A DNA stretch of 64,000 nt from Roseibium litorale (GCF_014842915.1 NZ_JACYXI010000003.1:248001-312000), one strand, 5' to 3'. Shown: positions 16,425-25,239, counted from the stretch's first letter. Numbers and translations: made by a program. The notes: generated by a model from the letters alone, not told the origin.

Positions 16425-17978
16425 ATGCCCGTTATCTCGACCAACACTGCCGCGAACACTGCAGTTCGCTACTTGAACGCCAACTCGGAGAGCCAGTCGG
16501 ACTCCCTCGCCAAACTGGCCAGTGGCTCACGCATCACCCGCGCGTCCGATGATGCTGCTGGTCTCGCAATTTCGACCAAGATCTCTTCGGACGTCACAGC
16601 CCTCGAACAGGCTTCGACGAACGCCTCCCACGGCATTTCGATCCTGCAGACGGCAGACGGCGGAGCCGCGAACGTAAGCGATATCCTGGAGCGCATGAAG
16701 ACCCTGGCGTCCCAGTCCGCGTCCGGAACGGTGACCGACACGGAACGTGCATACATCCAGGCAGAATTCGAAGAGCTGCAGGACGAAATTGACGCCATCT
16801 CGACCTCGACCCGTTATAACGGTCAGAGCCTTCTGGATGGCACCAGCGACTTCGCCGACGACACCGTTGAAACAGCAGCGACCACAACGGCTTCTATTTC
16901 GTCCATCGAAGGAGAAGTCGCATCTCTGAACGCCACCACCGCTCTGGCTGACCTGTCACTCGCAGCTGGTGAAACCGCAAGCTTCACACTGACGATTGAT
17001 GGTGCTGAGACAACCATCACCCTTGGTGACGCCGACTCAACTGCGGCGCAGACAATCACCGCCGCAAGCATCGTCACTGCGATCAACACAGCAACCGGAG
17101 CAACCAACGCTTCGCTCGACAGCGGCAACCTGGTTCTGACCGGCACCGATGCTCTGGAAGTAACGGTCTCCGACTTCTCGGCCACCGGATCTTCCTCGTT
17201 TGACGCTTCGTCCCTCGGCCTGACCACCACGACTGATCTCGGCAGCGTTGAAGACGCTTTGACGATTGCGTCTGGCTCTACCGTTTCCTTCAAGATCGGC
17301 GATGTGGAAGTAGAACTCGGCGATGAGGACAGCACCACCGCGCAGAGCTTCACCGCTCAGGATCTTGCGGACGCCATCAATGATGCGCTGGTTGATGCAG
17401 ACGACTACACTGTTACCGCTTCGGTCGATAGCGATGGCAACCTGGCAATCTCTACCCGTGAGGAAGGCAGCGACGCCTCTCTGACCCTCAGCGACTTCAC
17501 CGGCATCGAAGCAAGCGATCTCGGACTGACGGAGACCTCCACGGGCGTTGTGGCAGCAACCGGCACAACCACCGAAGCCGCCTCGACGGGCGCAGATGTC
17601 GTTGTCGGTTCGGATTACACCGATACCATCACCCTGACACTGACAACGTTGACAACCGAGTCTCTCGGCATCGACGAACTGGATGTATCCACCCAGGAAG
17701 GTGCAGCTGAAGCCCTCGCTGTCCTCGATATGGCGATCGACGATGTTTCCAAGGCACGCGCCGAGATGGGTGCGACCATGTCGCGCTTCGAGTTCCGCTC
17801 GACCCAGCTGGAAACCAGCATTGAAAACCTGGAAGCCGCTGAGTCCGCAATTGCTGACGTGGACATTGCAACGGAACAGGCGAAGCTCTCCGCAGCCAGC
17901 GTGAAGGTTCAGGCTGCTGTGGCCGCTGCCTCGCAGGCAAACGAAATGCCGGAAAACCTGCTCAAGCTGCTGCAGTAA
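16425..17978 (+). CDS. fliC: flagellin
   Basis: This is a 517-residue flagellin. Conserved D0/D1 ends are present: N-terminal helices through SLAKLASGSRITRASDDAAG and TSTRYNGQSLLDG (to ~145), and a C-terminal pair of helices ending QANEMPENLLKLLQ. Between them lies a long Ser/Thr/Asp/Ala-rich variable region (~150-400) with two flagellin-IN-like repeats. Each has a beta segment (SFTLTIDGAE and VSFKIGDVE), then a D-S-T-x-A-Q motif and a helix (ITAASIVTAIN and FTAQDLADAIN). There is no cysteine. AGGAG lies 6 bases before ATG 16425. The protein is exported by the flagellar type III system and polymerises as the filament. It has its own ECF-type promoter and is followed by a large hairpin and then fliD. 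Confidence 0.95.
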   Translation: MPVISTNTAANTAVRYLNANSESQSDSLAKLASGSRITRASDDAAGLAISTKISSDVTALEQASTNASHGISILQTADGGAANVSDILERMKTLASQSASGTVTDTERAYIQAEFEELQDEIDAISTSTRYNGQSLLDGTSDFADDTVETAATTTASISSIEGEVASLNATTALADLSLAAGETASFTLTIDGAETTITLGDADSTAAQTITAASIVTAINTATGATNASLDSGNLVLTGTDALEVTVSDFSATGSSSFDASSLGLTTTTDLGSVEDALTIASGSTVSFKIGDVEVELGDEDSTTAQSFTAQDLADAINDALVDADDYTVTASVDSDGNLAISTREEGSDASLTLSDFTGIEASDLGLTETSTGVVAATGTTTEAASTGADVVVGSDYTDTITLTLTTLTTESLGIDELDVSTQEGAAEALAVLDMAIDDVSKARAEMGATMSRFEFRSTQLETSIENLEAAESAIADVDIATEQAKLSAASVKVQAAVAAASQANEMPENLLKLLQ

Positions 17979-17990
17979 TCCGAAGCGGAA

Positions 17991-18051
17991 TTCCGGGCCG
18001 CGGGTTAACCCCGCAATGAGGCATCCGCCTTTCCCTATCCGCGGCCCGGAA
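17991..18051 (+). terminator. large hairpin between fliC and fliD
   Basis: TTCCGGGCCGCGG (17991-18003) is perfectly complementary to CCGCGGCCCGGAA (18039-18051), a 13-bp GC-rich stem with a 35-base loop. There is no T-run, so partial termination or 3'-end stabilisation of the flagellin mRNA is likelier than full termination. This would leave less transcript for fliD and fliS. Confidence 0.5.
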
Positions 18052-18095
18052 CCTGACTGCGCCTGACACGCACCGGACTGACAGGATCGTCCTCC

Positions 18096-19781
18096 ATGAC
18101 AACAACGACATCGACGACGTCATCAACGACGACCACATCCACCAGTTACAGCTATTCCACCAGCTCTTCCGACACCGACTGGGATGCCCTCATCGAAGTT
18201 GCTGTCGCCGCTAAGGAAACGCGGGCAGATTCCATCGATCTCAAGATCGAGGACAATGAAGCGACAATCGCGGCCTATGAGGAAATGCAGTCCTTGTTGC
18301 AGGACATCGTCAGCGCAGCGGAAACCATTCGCGGCACCGCAGACAGCCTGACCGCCAATGACGATATCTTTTCCACCCGCGCAGCCTATCTGACCGCTGT
18401 GGGTGATGTGGACGCAGAGAGCGCCGTCGTTGTCACCGCCGAGGCCGATGCAACGATCACCACATATGATCTGCAGATCCTTCAGCTAGCGTCGGCACAG
18501 AAAGTTGCCGGTACGGCCGTCGAAGACAAAACCGCTGAGCTTGGCTTGAGCGGAACGTTCAGCATCCAGCTGGAGAATGCCGAAGCCGTAGACATCGAGA
18601 TTTCCGAAGACATGACGCTCGCGGAAATCGCGGAAGCCATCAACCTCCAGTCGGACACATCGGGTGTCTCTGCGACGGTGCTTGAAGTTTCCGAGGGAAG
18701 TTTCCGCCTGATCCTGAGTGCCGACGAAACCGGTCAGGAAATTGTTCTGACTGACGTTTCAGGAGATGATGTTACTGGCTCGCTTGGCCTGACCGACGAG
18801 GACGGCAGCTTCACCAGCGAGCTGCAGGAAGCCCAGTCGGCGATTATTACTCTCGACGGGATTGAGATCACCCGCACGACCAACACCATCGATGACCTCA
18901 TTGATGGCGTGACCTTCAATCTTTACCAGGAGACGGGTGAGGACAATTCGATCTCCGTCGAGATCTCGAACGACCTGACATCCATCAAGTCCGCGATCAC
19001 CGCCCTGGTCGATGCCTATAATGCCTATCGCGAATGGGCGGTCACCCAGCAGGCGACTTCATCCGCAGGCGGGGCCTCCGACGATGCGGTTCTCTTCGGC
19101 GACAGTACACTTCGGGCGGTGAACACGGCAATTGCGGACGCGTTGTCGACCGTTATCGACACAGATTCCATGGCCTTGCTCGGCTTGACTTATGACGAGA
19201 GCAACTATCTCGTTCTCGACGAGACGACCCTGAACGAAGCCCTGCTTGAAGACGTGGAGGCGATTGAGGATCTTCTGGCCTTTCAGATGACCTCCACATC
19301 CACTGACATTGCTCTGCTGAACCGGTCGTCCAACATGCCGGAAAGCCTGAGCCTCGATATTGAGGTCGATGACGAGGGCAATATTACAAGCGTTTCAGTT
19401 GACGGCGACAGCAGCCTTTTCACCATCAGCGGCTCTCGTATCAACGGTGCGGAAGGCTCGATCTACGAGGGTATCACCTTCGTCTTCACCGGCGACGAGA
19501 GCCAGTCGGTCGACCTCAGCTTCTCTAGCGGGATTGTAGAGAAGCTCTACTCCACCATCGAGTCATACTCCAACTCTGACGACGGCATCCTGGAAGACAT
19601 GATGACCAGTCTCACCGAAACCAACGAAGATCTGCAAGAAGATGCCGATGATATCCGCAGCCGTGCGGAAACCTATCGGGACACGCTTGCAGCCCGCTAT
19701 GCGGCCTACCAAGTGGCCATTGAGGAAGCGGAATCCACACTCGATTACCTTGAAGCCCTGCTTAACTCAGGAAGTGACTGA
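18096..19781 (+). CDS. fliD: flagellar hook-associated protein 2 (filament cap)
   Basis: This is a 561-residue FliD. The first ~30 residues are almost only Thr, Ser and Tyr. Next comes the FliD N-terminal domain (~30-130; the family pattern of a helix with E-x-x-Q). A flagellin-IN-like repeat (~150-230; FSIQLENAEAVDIEISEDMT, then LAEIAEAINLQ) and the FliD C-terminal domain (~290-555) follow, the last ending in a long coiled coil (DIRSRAETYRDTLAARYAAY). FliD caps the growing filament and folds incoming flagellin. It is strongly acidic. The gene is followed 2 bases later by fliS, its usual partner. FliD and FliS are absent from many rhizobial and Caulobacter-type flagellar sets, which marks this module as unusual for the class. 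Confidence 0.92.
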   Translation: MTTTTSTTSSTTTTSTSYSYSTSSSDTDWDALIEVAVAAKETRADSIDLKIEDNEATIAAYEEMQSLLQDIVSAAETIRGTADSLTANDDIFSTRAAYLTAVGDVDAESAVVVTAEADATITTYDLQILQLASAQKVAGTAVEDKTAELGLSGTFSIQLENAEAVDIEISEDMTLAEIAEAINLQSDTSGVSATVLEVSEGSFRLILSADETGQEIVLTDVSGDDVTGSLGLTDEDGSFTSELQEAQSAIITLDGIEITRTTNTIDDLIDGVTFNLYQETGEDNSISVEISNDLTSIKSAITALVDAYNAYREWAVTQQATSSAGGASDDAVLFGDSTLRAVNTAIADALSTVIDTDSMALLGLTYDESNYLVLDETTLNEALLEDVEAIEDLLAFQMTSTSTDIALLNRSSNMPESLSLDIEVDDEGNITSVSVDGDSSLFTISGSRINGAEGSIYEGITFVFTGDESQSVDLSFSSGIVEKLYSTIESYSNSDDGILEDMMTSLTETNEDLQEDADDIRSRAETYRDTLAARYAAYQVAIEEAESTLDYLEALLNSGSD

Positions 19782-19783
19782 TC

Positions 19784-20227
19784 ATGTCCTATGCCATGAA
19801 CCGGGCCATTGGCGCGTACCGCCAAGCCGCCGTCGCCGTTCCACCTCTTTCAGCCGTCGTGTTGCTGTATGATGAAGTGCTCAACGCCCTGATCCTCACC
19901 TCGAGGCATCTGGCCGCCCGCGAGTTCGAGCAGGCCTACCTGCGGACACAGCGTGCAGTCGGCATTCTTCAGGGGCTGAGGCAGAACCTGAATCTGGAAA
20001 CTGGCGGTGCGTTGGCAAAGCAGCTTCTGGATACCTACACCCGCAATATTTCAGCTATCAACGCGGTTTGCGGCAAGCCAGATGCCACTCAGAGGCTCGT
20101 GAAATTGTCGACTGGCTTGCTAGAGCTCCGCAACGCCTGGGCAGAGATGACAAGCCTATCTCAACGTCCGCTAGACCCCCTTCTAAAGGAGTTTGAAACC
20201 GAGTTTTCCCTTGTCAGAAATGCCTAG
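19784..20227 (+). CDS. fliS: flagellar export chaperone FliS
   Basis: This is a 147-residue, all-helical protein of the FliS family. The N-terminal conserved motif is present in MNRAIGAYRQAAV (family AYxxxxV), followed by VVLLYDEVLNALILTSRHL (family LYdgal...a). FliS binds the C-terminal helix of flagellin in the cytoplasm and prevents early polymerisation. The gene starts 2 bases after the fliD stop, with GGAAGTGA overlapping the end of fliD, so the two are translated together. The length is slightly above the usual ~130 residues because of the C-terminal extension. Confidence 0.9.
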   Translation: MSYAMNRAIGAYRQAAVAVPPLSAVVLLYDEVLNALILTSRHLAAREFEQAYLRTQRAVGILQGLRQNLNLETGGALAKQLLDTYTRNISAINAVCGKPDATQRLVKLSTGLLELRNAWAEMTSLSQRPLDPLLKEFETEFSLVRNA

Positions 20228-20289
20228 GAATAGACAGAAACATTTCGGACATGTACGTTTAAGGTAGTTGACCTTACGTCGGATTCGGA

Positions 20290-20673
20290 ATGACTGCCAA
20301 AGAAGCCTGCATGTCCCTTGAGGCATTTGAGGACCGCCTTGACCAGTTTGGCGGTTCTCTCGCTTCGTGGCCTGCGGGTGACCGTAAACACGCAGAAACA
20401 CTCCTGAGTATGTCCGAGGAAGCGCGTGCGCTTCTCGCCGAGGTCACAACAATGGAAACATATCTCTCCCGTGCCGTGCAGCTTCGAGCGCCGGCTGGAC
20501 TTGCGGACCGCATCGCGGCCCGCGCATTTCAGCAGAAGCAGACCGAACTGCATCCGTCTCACCCGGCCTACGGCCTGGCAGAGCAAATCAGTGAGAGCTT
20601 CTCCTCGCAGGACGCAACGTCCGGCGCGGAAACAGCTCCAGGTACCGGTTTGACCACCGACATCACAGTTTAA
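20290..20673 (+). CDS. putative anti-sigma-like small protein linked to the ECF factor
   Basis: This 127-residue protein opens with LEAFEDRLDQFGGSLASWPA, followed by helices (HAETLLSMSEEARALLAEVT) and PAGLADRIAARAF, then a poorly ordered tail. This matches a family of small alphaproteobacterial proteins (YGxDLxxWP...LLxxSxEARxLLA) that are often encoded beside ECF sigma genes and are thought to act as soluble regulators. It has no membrane helix or zinc motif. Here it ends the fliC-fliD-fliS transcript, just before a strong terminator, so its level would rise with filament gene expression. I infer negative feedback on the ECF factor. The family link is from memory, so the function is uncertain. 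Confidence 0.6.
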   Translation: MTAKEACMSLEAFEDRLDQFGGSLASWPAGDRKHAETLLSMSEEARALLAEVTTMETYLSRAVQLRAPAGLADRIAARAFQQKQTELHPSHPAYGLAEQISESFSSQDATSGAETAPGTGLTTDITV

Positions 20674-20710
20674 GATCGCCGCCCGGTCCGTCCGGACGCA
20701 GCCCAAAGAG

Positions 20711-20734
20711 CCCGGCCAAAGAGCCGGGTTTTTT
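20711..20734 (+). terminator. intrinsic terminator of the fliC-fliD-fliS unit
   Basis: CCCGGC (20711-20716) pairs with GCCGGG (20723-20728), a 6-base loop lies between, and TTTTTT follows (20729-20734). The ~270 bases after it up to the flgD promoter hold no gene that I can support. Confidence 0.85.
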
Positions 20735-20999
20735 ATTTTTGTTCTGTATCAGGCAAGGCATTGCGGAGATGCAGCTGATCGCATCTTGCCCCTCGCCCCG
20801 GCATTTCTTGCCGTCATCGCGCTGTGCGCATTCGGCAAGGCTACGCAGCAAGCGTTTCATGTGGCATGAAAACAGCTGAAATCCGCCAGGTGTCAGTAAA
20901 AATCCTCCCCAGAACGCTCTTCATGAATACTAGGCAAGTATTTCCCAAGAGCGAAATTTTAATAGGCATTCTTTTCCTGTATTAATATTGAATTTTTTG

Positions 21000-21025
21000 C
21001 GCCTGATCTTTCGCTCAGTCCCGTT
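21000..21025 (+). promoter_or_regulatory. ECF-type promoter of the flgD-flgL operon (site B)
   Basis: CGCCTGA (21000-21006), 15 bases, then CGTT (21022-21025), preceded by TTGAATTTTTTG. The same element lies before the ECF gene and the flagellin gene. The predicted leader runs from about 21032 to 21111 and contains a perfect AAGGGAC (21035-21041) / GTCCCTT (21073-21079) pairing. Confidence 0.6.
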
Positions 21026-21111
21026 TCAATAACAAAGGGACTATCAGCTGAGGAAAAAGATAACGGCCTCGTGTCCCTTGCAGCCAATTCGAATTGCACG
21101 GAGACAAGAAG

Positions 21112-21783
21112 TTGAGCATTTCATCCGTCAATTACTCGACGACGACCAGCACCTCGACGACAACGAGTAGCTCCTCATCTTCTTCACTGGGGATCACGAG
21201 CTCCGACTTCTTGCAGCTGATGGTCGAACAGCTTCAGAACCAAAGCCCGCTGGACCCTGCTGATACGGATTCCTATCTGGACAAGCTGGTCTCCTATGCC
21301 AGTTACGACACCGAGACAGCGATAGCGGACAGTCTGGAAAGCATCACTTCGACGTTGTCGAGCACGCTTTCGTCCAGCGGTCTTGGCTACATCGGCCAGA
21401 CAGTTGAGGTCACGGGCAGTACGACCAGCCTTGAAGACGGTTCGGCAGAGTGGACCTACACCCTCGACTCAAATGCCTCCGACACCACGATCAACATACT
21501 GAACGAAGATGGTGACGTGGTCTGGACCGGCAGTGGCGAGACCGACGCGGGCACTTATTCCTTCACCTGGGACGGCACGACCACGGACGGCACACAGCTC
21601 GAGGATGGCGGTACCTACACCATCAGCGTCGAAGCAACCGATTCCGATGGGGACTCCGTCGACGGTTCGACCACCGTGATCGGCAAGGTCACAGGCATAG
21701 ACGTCTCCGACGACGACAGTCTCCTGAAGATTGGCGACGCGTCGTTCTCGGTTGAGAACGTCCTTCAGATCCTGGCAAGCTAA
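21112..21783 (+). CDS. flgD: flagellar hook assembly (hook cap) protein FlgD, first copy
   Basis: This is a 223-residue FlgD. After a Ser/Thr tract (about 30 residues) comes the FlgD N-terminal signature SSDFLQLMVEQLQNQSPLDPAD. It is followed by a tudor-like stretch and the FlgD Ig-like domain (GTYTISVEATDSDGDSVDGS), ending with IGDASFSVENVLQIL. FlgD caps the growing hook. No ATG fits; the TTG at 21112 follows GGAGA by 7 bases and is the best start. It leads an operon with flgE, a small gene, an flgN-like gene, flgK and flgL. A second, distinct flgD lies at 33057-33713. This one has the much longer Ser/Thr head and a more acidic body. Confidence 0.88.
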   Translation: MSISSVNYSTTTSTSTTTSSSSSSSLGITSSDFLQLMVEQLQNQSPLDPADTDSYLDKLVSYASYDTETAIADSLESITSTLSSTLSSSGLGYIGQTVEVTGSTTSLEDGSAEWTYTLDSNASDTTINILNEDGDVVWTGSGETDAGTYSFTWDGTTTDGTQLEDGGTYTISVEATDSDGDSVDGSTTVIGKVTGIDVSDDDSLLKIGDASFSVENVLQILAS

Positions 21784-21795
21784 GGAGTTCCCGAT

Positions 21796-23052
21796 ATGAG
21801 CTTGATGGGCGCCATTAATTCCGCAATCTCTGCGCTTTACGCTCAGAGCCAGGCCCTCTCCAATATTTCGGACAACCTCGCGAACTCCGAAACTACGGCT
21901 TACAAGTCGACCGACACCAGCTTTTCCAGCCTCGTTGCCGGCAGTGGCAGTTCTAGCAGCGGCGGTGTGACAGCAACCACCAGTTCGAACATCACCGAGC
22001 AGGGCTTGCTGGTCGCGTCAAGCAGTTCAACCGACCTGGCGATCGAAGGCGACGGCTTTTTCGTTGTTTCCAACGATACGGACGGCGGTCAGACCTATTA
22101 CACCCGAAACGGTGAGTTTGAAGTCGACGAAGACGGCTATCTCGTCAATGACGGCTATTACCTCATGGGCTGGGCAACCGACTCGGAAGGGGATGTGATT
22201 GGCGGAACGAGCGAAAGCTCGCTTGTGGCCATCGACATCGACAGCGTGAAAAGTTCGGTGGACGCTACGTCCGAAGTCAGTTTCCAGGCGAACCTGCCCG
22301 CAGATGCTGCCGTCGGAGACAGTTTCGAGACCACGTTCGAAGTCTATGATTCCCTTGGCACGAGCAGTACCGTTTCCGTAACCTGGACAAAGACGGCGGA
22401 AAATACCTGGTCGATGGAAGTCGGAGACCCGGAACTTTCCAGCTCCGGTGAGACCATCGGCACCTCTTCGACTGACATCATTGAAATTGTGTTCAATGAT
22501 GATGGCACTCTGGCTTCGACCGACCCAAGCCCCGCAGAGTTTTCCATCACCGGCTGGACCACCGGCGCGGCAGACAGCACCATCTCTCTCGATCTTGGCA
22601 CGGTCGGCAGCGCTGACGGCCTGTCCCAATATGCTTCCGACGACACCGATCCCGACATCGAGATCCAGCAGATCACCCAGGACGGCCTGGCCTATGGCTC
22701 GCTGACCTCCATCGAGATCTCTGACGATGGCTCCGTGACGGCCTTCTTCGACAATGGCGAAGAGCGCGTCATCTACAAGATCCCCGTCGCGACCTTTGCC
22801 AATGCTAACGGCCTAACCGAACTCAGCGACGGCGTCTATGCGAGAAGCTCTGCCTCCGGCAACAGCACACTGCATGAGGCAGGGGAAGGCGGTGCGGGCA
22901 CCATCAATGGCGGATGGCTGGAAGCCAGTACGACGGACACCAGTGAGGAATTCTCCAGCATGCTGAGCGCTCAACAGGCCTATTCCGCCTCGTCCCAGAT
23001 CATGTCCACCGCAAGTGACATGTTCGACACACTGCTTGATGCCGTCAGATGA
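21796..23052 (+). CDS. flgE: flagellar hook protein FlgE
   Basis: This is a 418-residue hook protein. The N-terminal flg_bb_rod segment is present with the ANSETTAYKS motif (family N.aN..T.GyK). The middle has the hook D1/D2-type domain (ESSLVAIDIDSVKSSVDATS and SLGTSSTVSVTWTK). The C-terminal flg_bbr_C segment ends AYSASSQIMSTASDMFDTLL. The strand and turn ALAYGSLTSIEISDDGSVTA is typical of FlgE. The protein is exported and forms the curved hook. It is acidic and cysteine-free. GGAG precedes the ATG. The stop overlaps the next small gene by 4 bases (ATGA). Confidence 0.93.
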   Translation: MSLMGAINSAISALYAQSQALSNISDNLANSETTAYKSTDTSFSSLVAGSGSSSSGGVTATTSSNITEQGLLVASSSSTDLAIEGDGFFVVSNDTDGGQTYYTRNGEFEVDEDGYLVNDGYYLMGWATDSEGDVIGGTSESSLVAIDIDSVKSSVDATSEVSFQANLPADAAVGDSFETTFEVYDSLGTSSTVSVTWTKTAENTWSMEVGDPELSSSGETIGTSSTDIIEIVFNDDGTLASTDPSPAEFSITGWTTGAADSTISLDLGTVGSADGLSQYASDDTDPDIEIQQITQDGLAYGSLTSIEISDDGSVTAFFDNGEERVIYKIPVATFANANGLTELSDGVYARSSASGNSTLHEAGEGGAGTINGGWLEASTTDTSEEFSSMLSAQQAYSASSQIMSTASDMFDTLLDAVR

Positions 23053-23315
23053 CAGTTCTCCCGGGCAAGCTTGAGGAAAATCTGGCTCAGCTTCGGCGGC
23101 TTTCGTCGGAAATCCGGCGGCTGGCGCGGGATCAGGGCAATCCGGCTGCCCGGCTGAACCTTCTGCTGCTGAAGCGTGACCTGCAGGACCTCTTGCGGGA
23201 GATGCGCGCCGGGAAAACCGAGGTGTCCAGCACCCAGTCCCGCGCTCATTCCGCAAGCCGGGTCGCCGGCGCCTACGCGGTTCAGGCCCAACGCATCAAG
23301 ACCAAGACACCCTGA
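23049..23315 (+). CDS. small basic helical protein in the hook operon, function unknown
   Basis: I do not recognise this 88-residue protein. It is basic and almost entirely helical at the start (LEENLAQLRRLSSEIRRLAR and LNLLLLKRDLQDLLREMRAG), with a loose, Ser/Ala-rich end. It has no signal peptide or membrane segment. Its ATG overlaps the flgE stop (ATGA), and it is followed 26 bases later by the flgN-like gene. Size, charge and place suggest a cytoplasmic export chaperone or a regulator for hook proteins, but this is inference. It differs from FlgM by charge and by the lack of any recognisable FlgM pattern. Confidence 0.7.
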   Translation: MTVLPGKLEENLAQLRRLSSEIRRLARDQGNPAARLNLLLLKRDLQDLLREMRAGKTEVSSTQSRAHSASRVAGAYAVQAQRIKTKTP

Positions 23316-23341
23316 CTTTCACAAGAAGAGGCCTTCCTCCC

Positions 23342-23803
23342 ATGCAGATCTCTCTGTCTTCGGCCATGATCGCCAAGATCGATAGCTCCATCCTGCACAT
23401 GATCAGCGTCGCGGACGAGCTGATTTCGGTGACCAGCGAGGAATCCCGGCGCCTTCAGGAAGAGGCTCAGCCCGCTATCGACGATCTTCTGGCCCGCAAA
23501 CGCGAGCTGATCCACGACTATGAGAACTGGATCAAGCTGTTCCGCACCCAGAAGAACGTTCTGCTCCAGGCATCGCCGATGCTGTTTGAGGAGCTTTTGG
23601 AGCGTAACCGCGAGCTTTCCGTCTGCCTGGCAGAAAACAACAAGCATCTTGAAAAGGCCATGACCAGCAACCGCAGGCGTGTGGAAACGATCATGGAGGT
23701 CATCCGCGAAGAGCGGAAGCCGCCTGCGGTCTATGGTGGCAACGGACAATACAAGGACCGCCCTGCGGCTCCTGTCTCCCTGCGGCCTGTACGAGAGGCC
23801 TAG
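23342..23803 (+). CDS. FlgN-like flagellar export chaperone
   Basis: This is a 153-residue helical protein with the shape of FlgN: an N-terminal long helix (AMIAKIDSSILHMISVADEL), a K-R-E-L-I motif near residue 55 (LLARKRELIHDYENW), a second long helix, and a disordered, Pro/Arg-rich end. FlgN binds FlgK and FlgL in the cytoplasm and hands them to the export machine. The gene lies immediately before flgK and flgL, the expected clients. The assignment rests on shape and place more than on clear sequence motifs. Confidence 0.65.
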   Translation: MQISLSSAMIAKIDSSILHMISVADELISVTSEESRRLQEEAQPAIDDLLARKRELIHDYENWIKLFRTQKNVLLQASPMLFEELLERNRELSVCLAENNKHLEKAMTSNRRRVETIMEVIREERKPPAVYGGNGQYKDRPAAPVSLRPVREA

Positions 23804-23841
23804 CACCCTGCCTTTAACCCCTAGACCAGAAGGTTTCTACC

Positions 23842-25227
23842 ATGACGTCCTTGTCTGCAGCTGCGAAAATCGCCTCCAGCTCGCTTGCCGCGACGCAGGT
23901 GCAGATGTCTGTCACCGCGTCCAACATCGCGAACGCGGACACGGAAGGCTACACCAAGAAAAGCGCCACGACCTCGGCGCTCACCAGTGCCGGGACCGGC
24001 AGTGGTGTTTCCGTCGGCGACATCAGCTCAGGTGTCAGCACTTTGCTGATGAAGCAGCTGACGTCGGCCACCTCGGAGACTGCGGCTGCGGAGAAGACCG
24101 CCGATTATCTGGACCAGCTTCAGTCCGCGATGGGGTCGACAACGAGCTCGGACGATACCGGCACGTCGCTTGCAAATATGCTGGCAAATGTCGAAACCGC
24201 CGTCTCAGACCTCGCCGGAACCCCGGAAAGCACCAGCTTGGCCTATTCAACGCTCAGCGCGCTGGAAACGCTGAGGAACGAACTCAACGACCTGTCGTCG
24301 ACCATTCAGGACCTGCGTTCCAACGCGGATTCCGACATCGCCACCAGTGTCGATGCAGCGAATGCTGCCATCGAGGCCATCGACGCCTTGAACGACCAGA
24401 TCGTGGCGGCTAAGGCCAGCGGCGCAAGCACGGGAGATCTAGAGGATCAGCGCAATACCGCCCTTGCGGAGCTGTCCCAGTATCTCGGCGTGACCAGTTT
24501 CCTTGGAAGCGACGGGAGTATAAAGGTCTACACCACCTCCGGCCAGGTACTGGTGGACTCCACGGCCCATAGCCTGTCTTTCGACGAGACAACGACAATC
24601 ACCGCCAGCCAAAGCTATGACGGCACGTCTTCCGGACTTTCGGGCATTACGGTCGACGGCAACGACATCACCGACAGCATCAGCACGGGTACGATCGGCA
24701 GTCTTTTGGAGCTTCGCGATGAAACCCTGCCCGCTGCCCAGGACATGCTCGACGAACTGTCGGAGGCACTGATCACGACCTTGAATGCGGTCATTCCGGA
24801 TCTCCTGACAGGAACCTCGGCAAGTGATATCGCTGTCAATCAGGACATGCTATCGGACCCTTCCACGCTCCTCAGCGGCAGCAGCGGCACAGCAGCGGAG
24901 ACTGCGGAAGCCTTGCTTGATGCGCTTCAGGGCGAAACATCCTTTGATAAGGCCGGATCACTGAGCGCCAGACAGGAGGACTTTGCCTCCTATGCGACCG
25001 ATATCCTGTCACTTATCGTCTCCCAGTCGAACGCGGCCGACAAGGCCCTGGAACTGGCCCAGACAGAGCTGACAACGGTCACCGACACCATCTCCTCCAC
25101 CTATGGCGTCAACGTTGATGAAGAGACGGTCCGGTTGACCGAGCTCGAGCAACTCTATTCCGTGTCTTCCCAGATCCTGAGCATCCTGAAGGAGATGTTC
25201 GAGGACCTGCTGGCCGCAGTACAGTAA
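23842..25227 (+). CDS. flgK: flagellar hook-associated protein 1 FlgK
   Basis: This is a 461-residue FlgK. It has an N-terminal rod-like segment with the conserved ANTEGYTKK-type motif (NIANADTEGYTKKSATTS). A coiled region follows at ~70-190 (LRNELNDLSSTIQDLRSNAD, then DLEDQRNTALAELSQYLG, family DqRd.ll..LS...). The C-terminal segment ends QLYSVSSQILSILKEMFEDL. FlgK joins hook to filament. It is shorter than the typical 500-650 residues because the exposed central domain is small. GAAGG precedes the ATG; flgL follows 12 bases after the stop. Confidence 0.92.
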   Translation: MTSLSAAAKIASSSLAATQVQMSVTASNIANADTEGYTKKSATTSALTSAGTGSGVSVGDISSGVSTLLMKQLTSATSETAAAEKTADYLDQLQSAMGSTTSSDDTGTSLANMLANVETAVSDLAGTPESTSLAYSTLSALETLRNELNDLSSTIQDLRSNADSDIATSVDAANAAIEAIDALNDQIVAAKASGASTGDLEDQRNTALAELSQYLGVTSFLGSDGSIKVYTTSGQVLVDSTAHSLSFDETTTITASQSYDGTSSGLSGITVDGNDITDSISTGTIGSLLELRDETLPAAQDMLDELSEALITTLNAVIPDLLTGTSASDIAVNQDMLSDPSTLLSGSSGTAAETAEALLDALQGETSFDKAGSLSARQEDFASYATDILSLIVSQSNAADKALELAQTELTTVTDTISSTYGVNVDEETVRLTELEQLYSVSSQILSILKEMFEDLLAAVQ

Positions 25228-25239
25228 GGAGCGTTGACC

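Noticed and set aside
18060..18066. A fourth CGCCTGA, before fliD
   Set aside because: No CGTT lies 15 or 16 bases downstream and there is no T-rich tract before it, so it does not fit the ECF promoter pattern.
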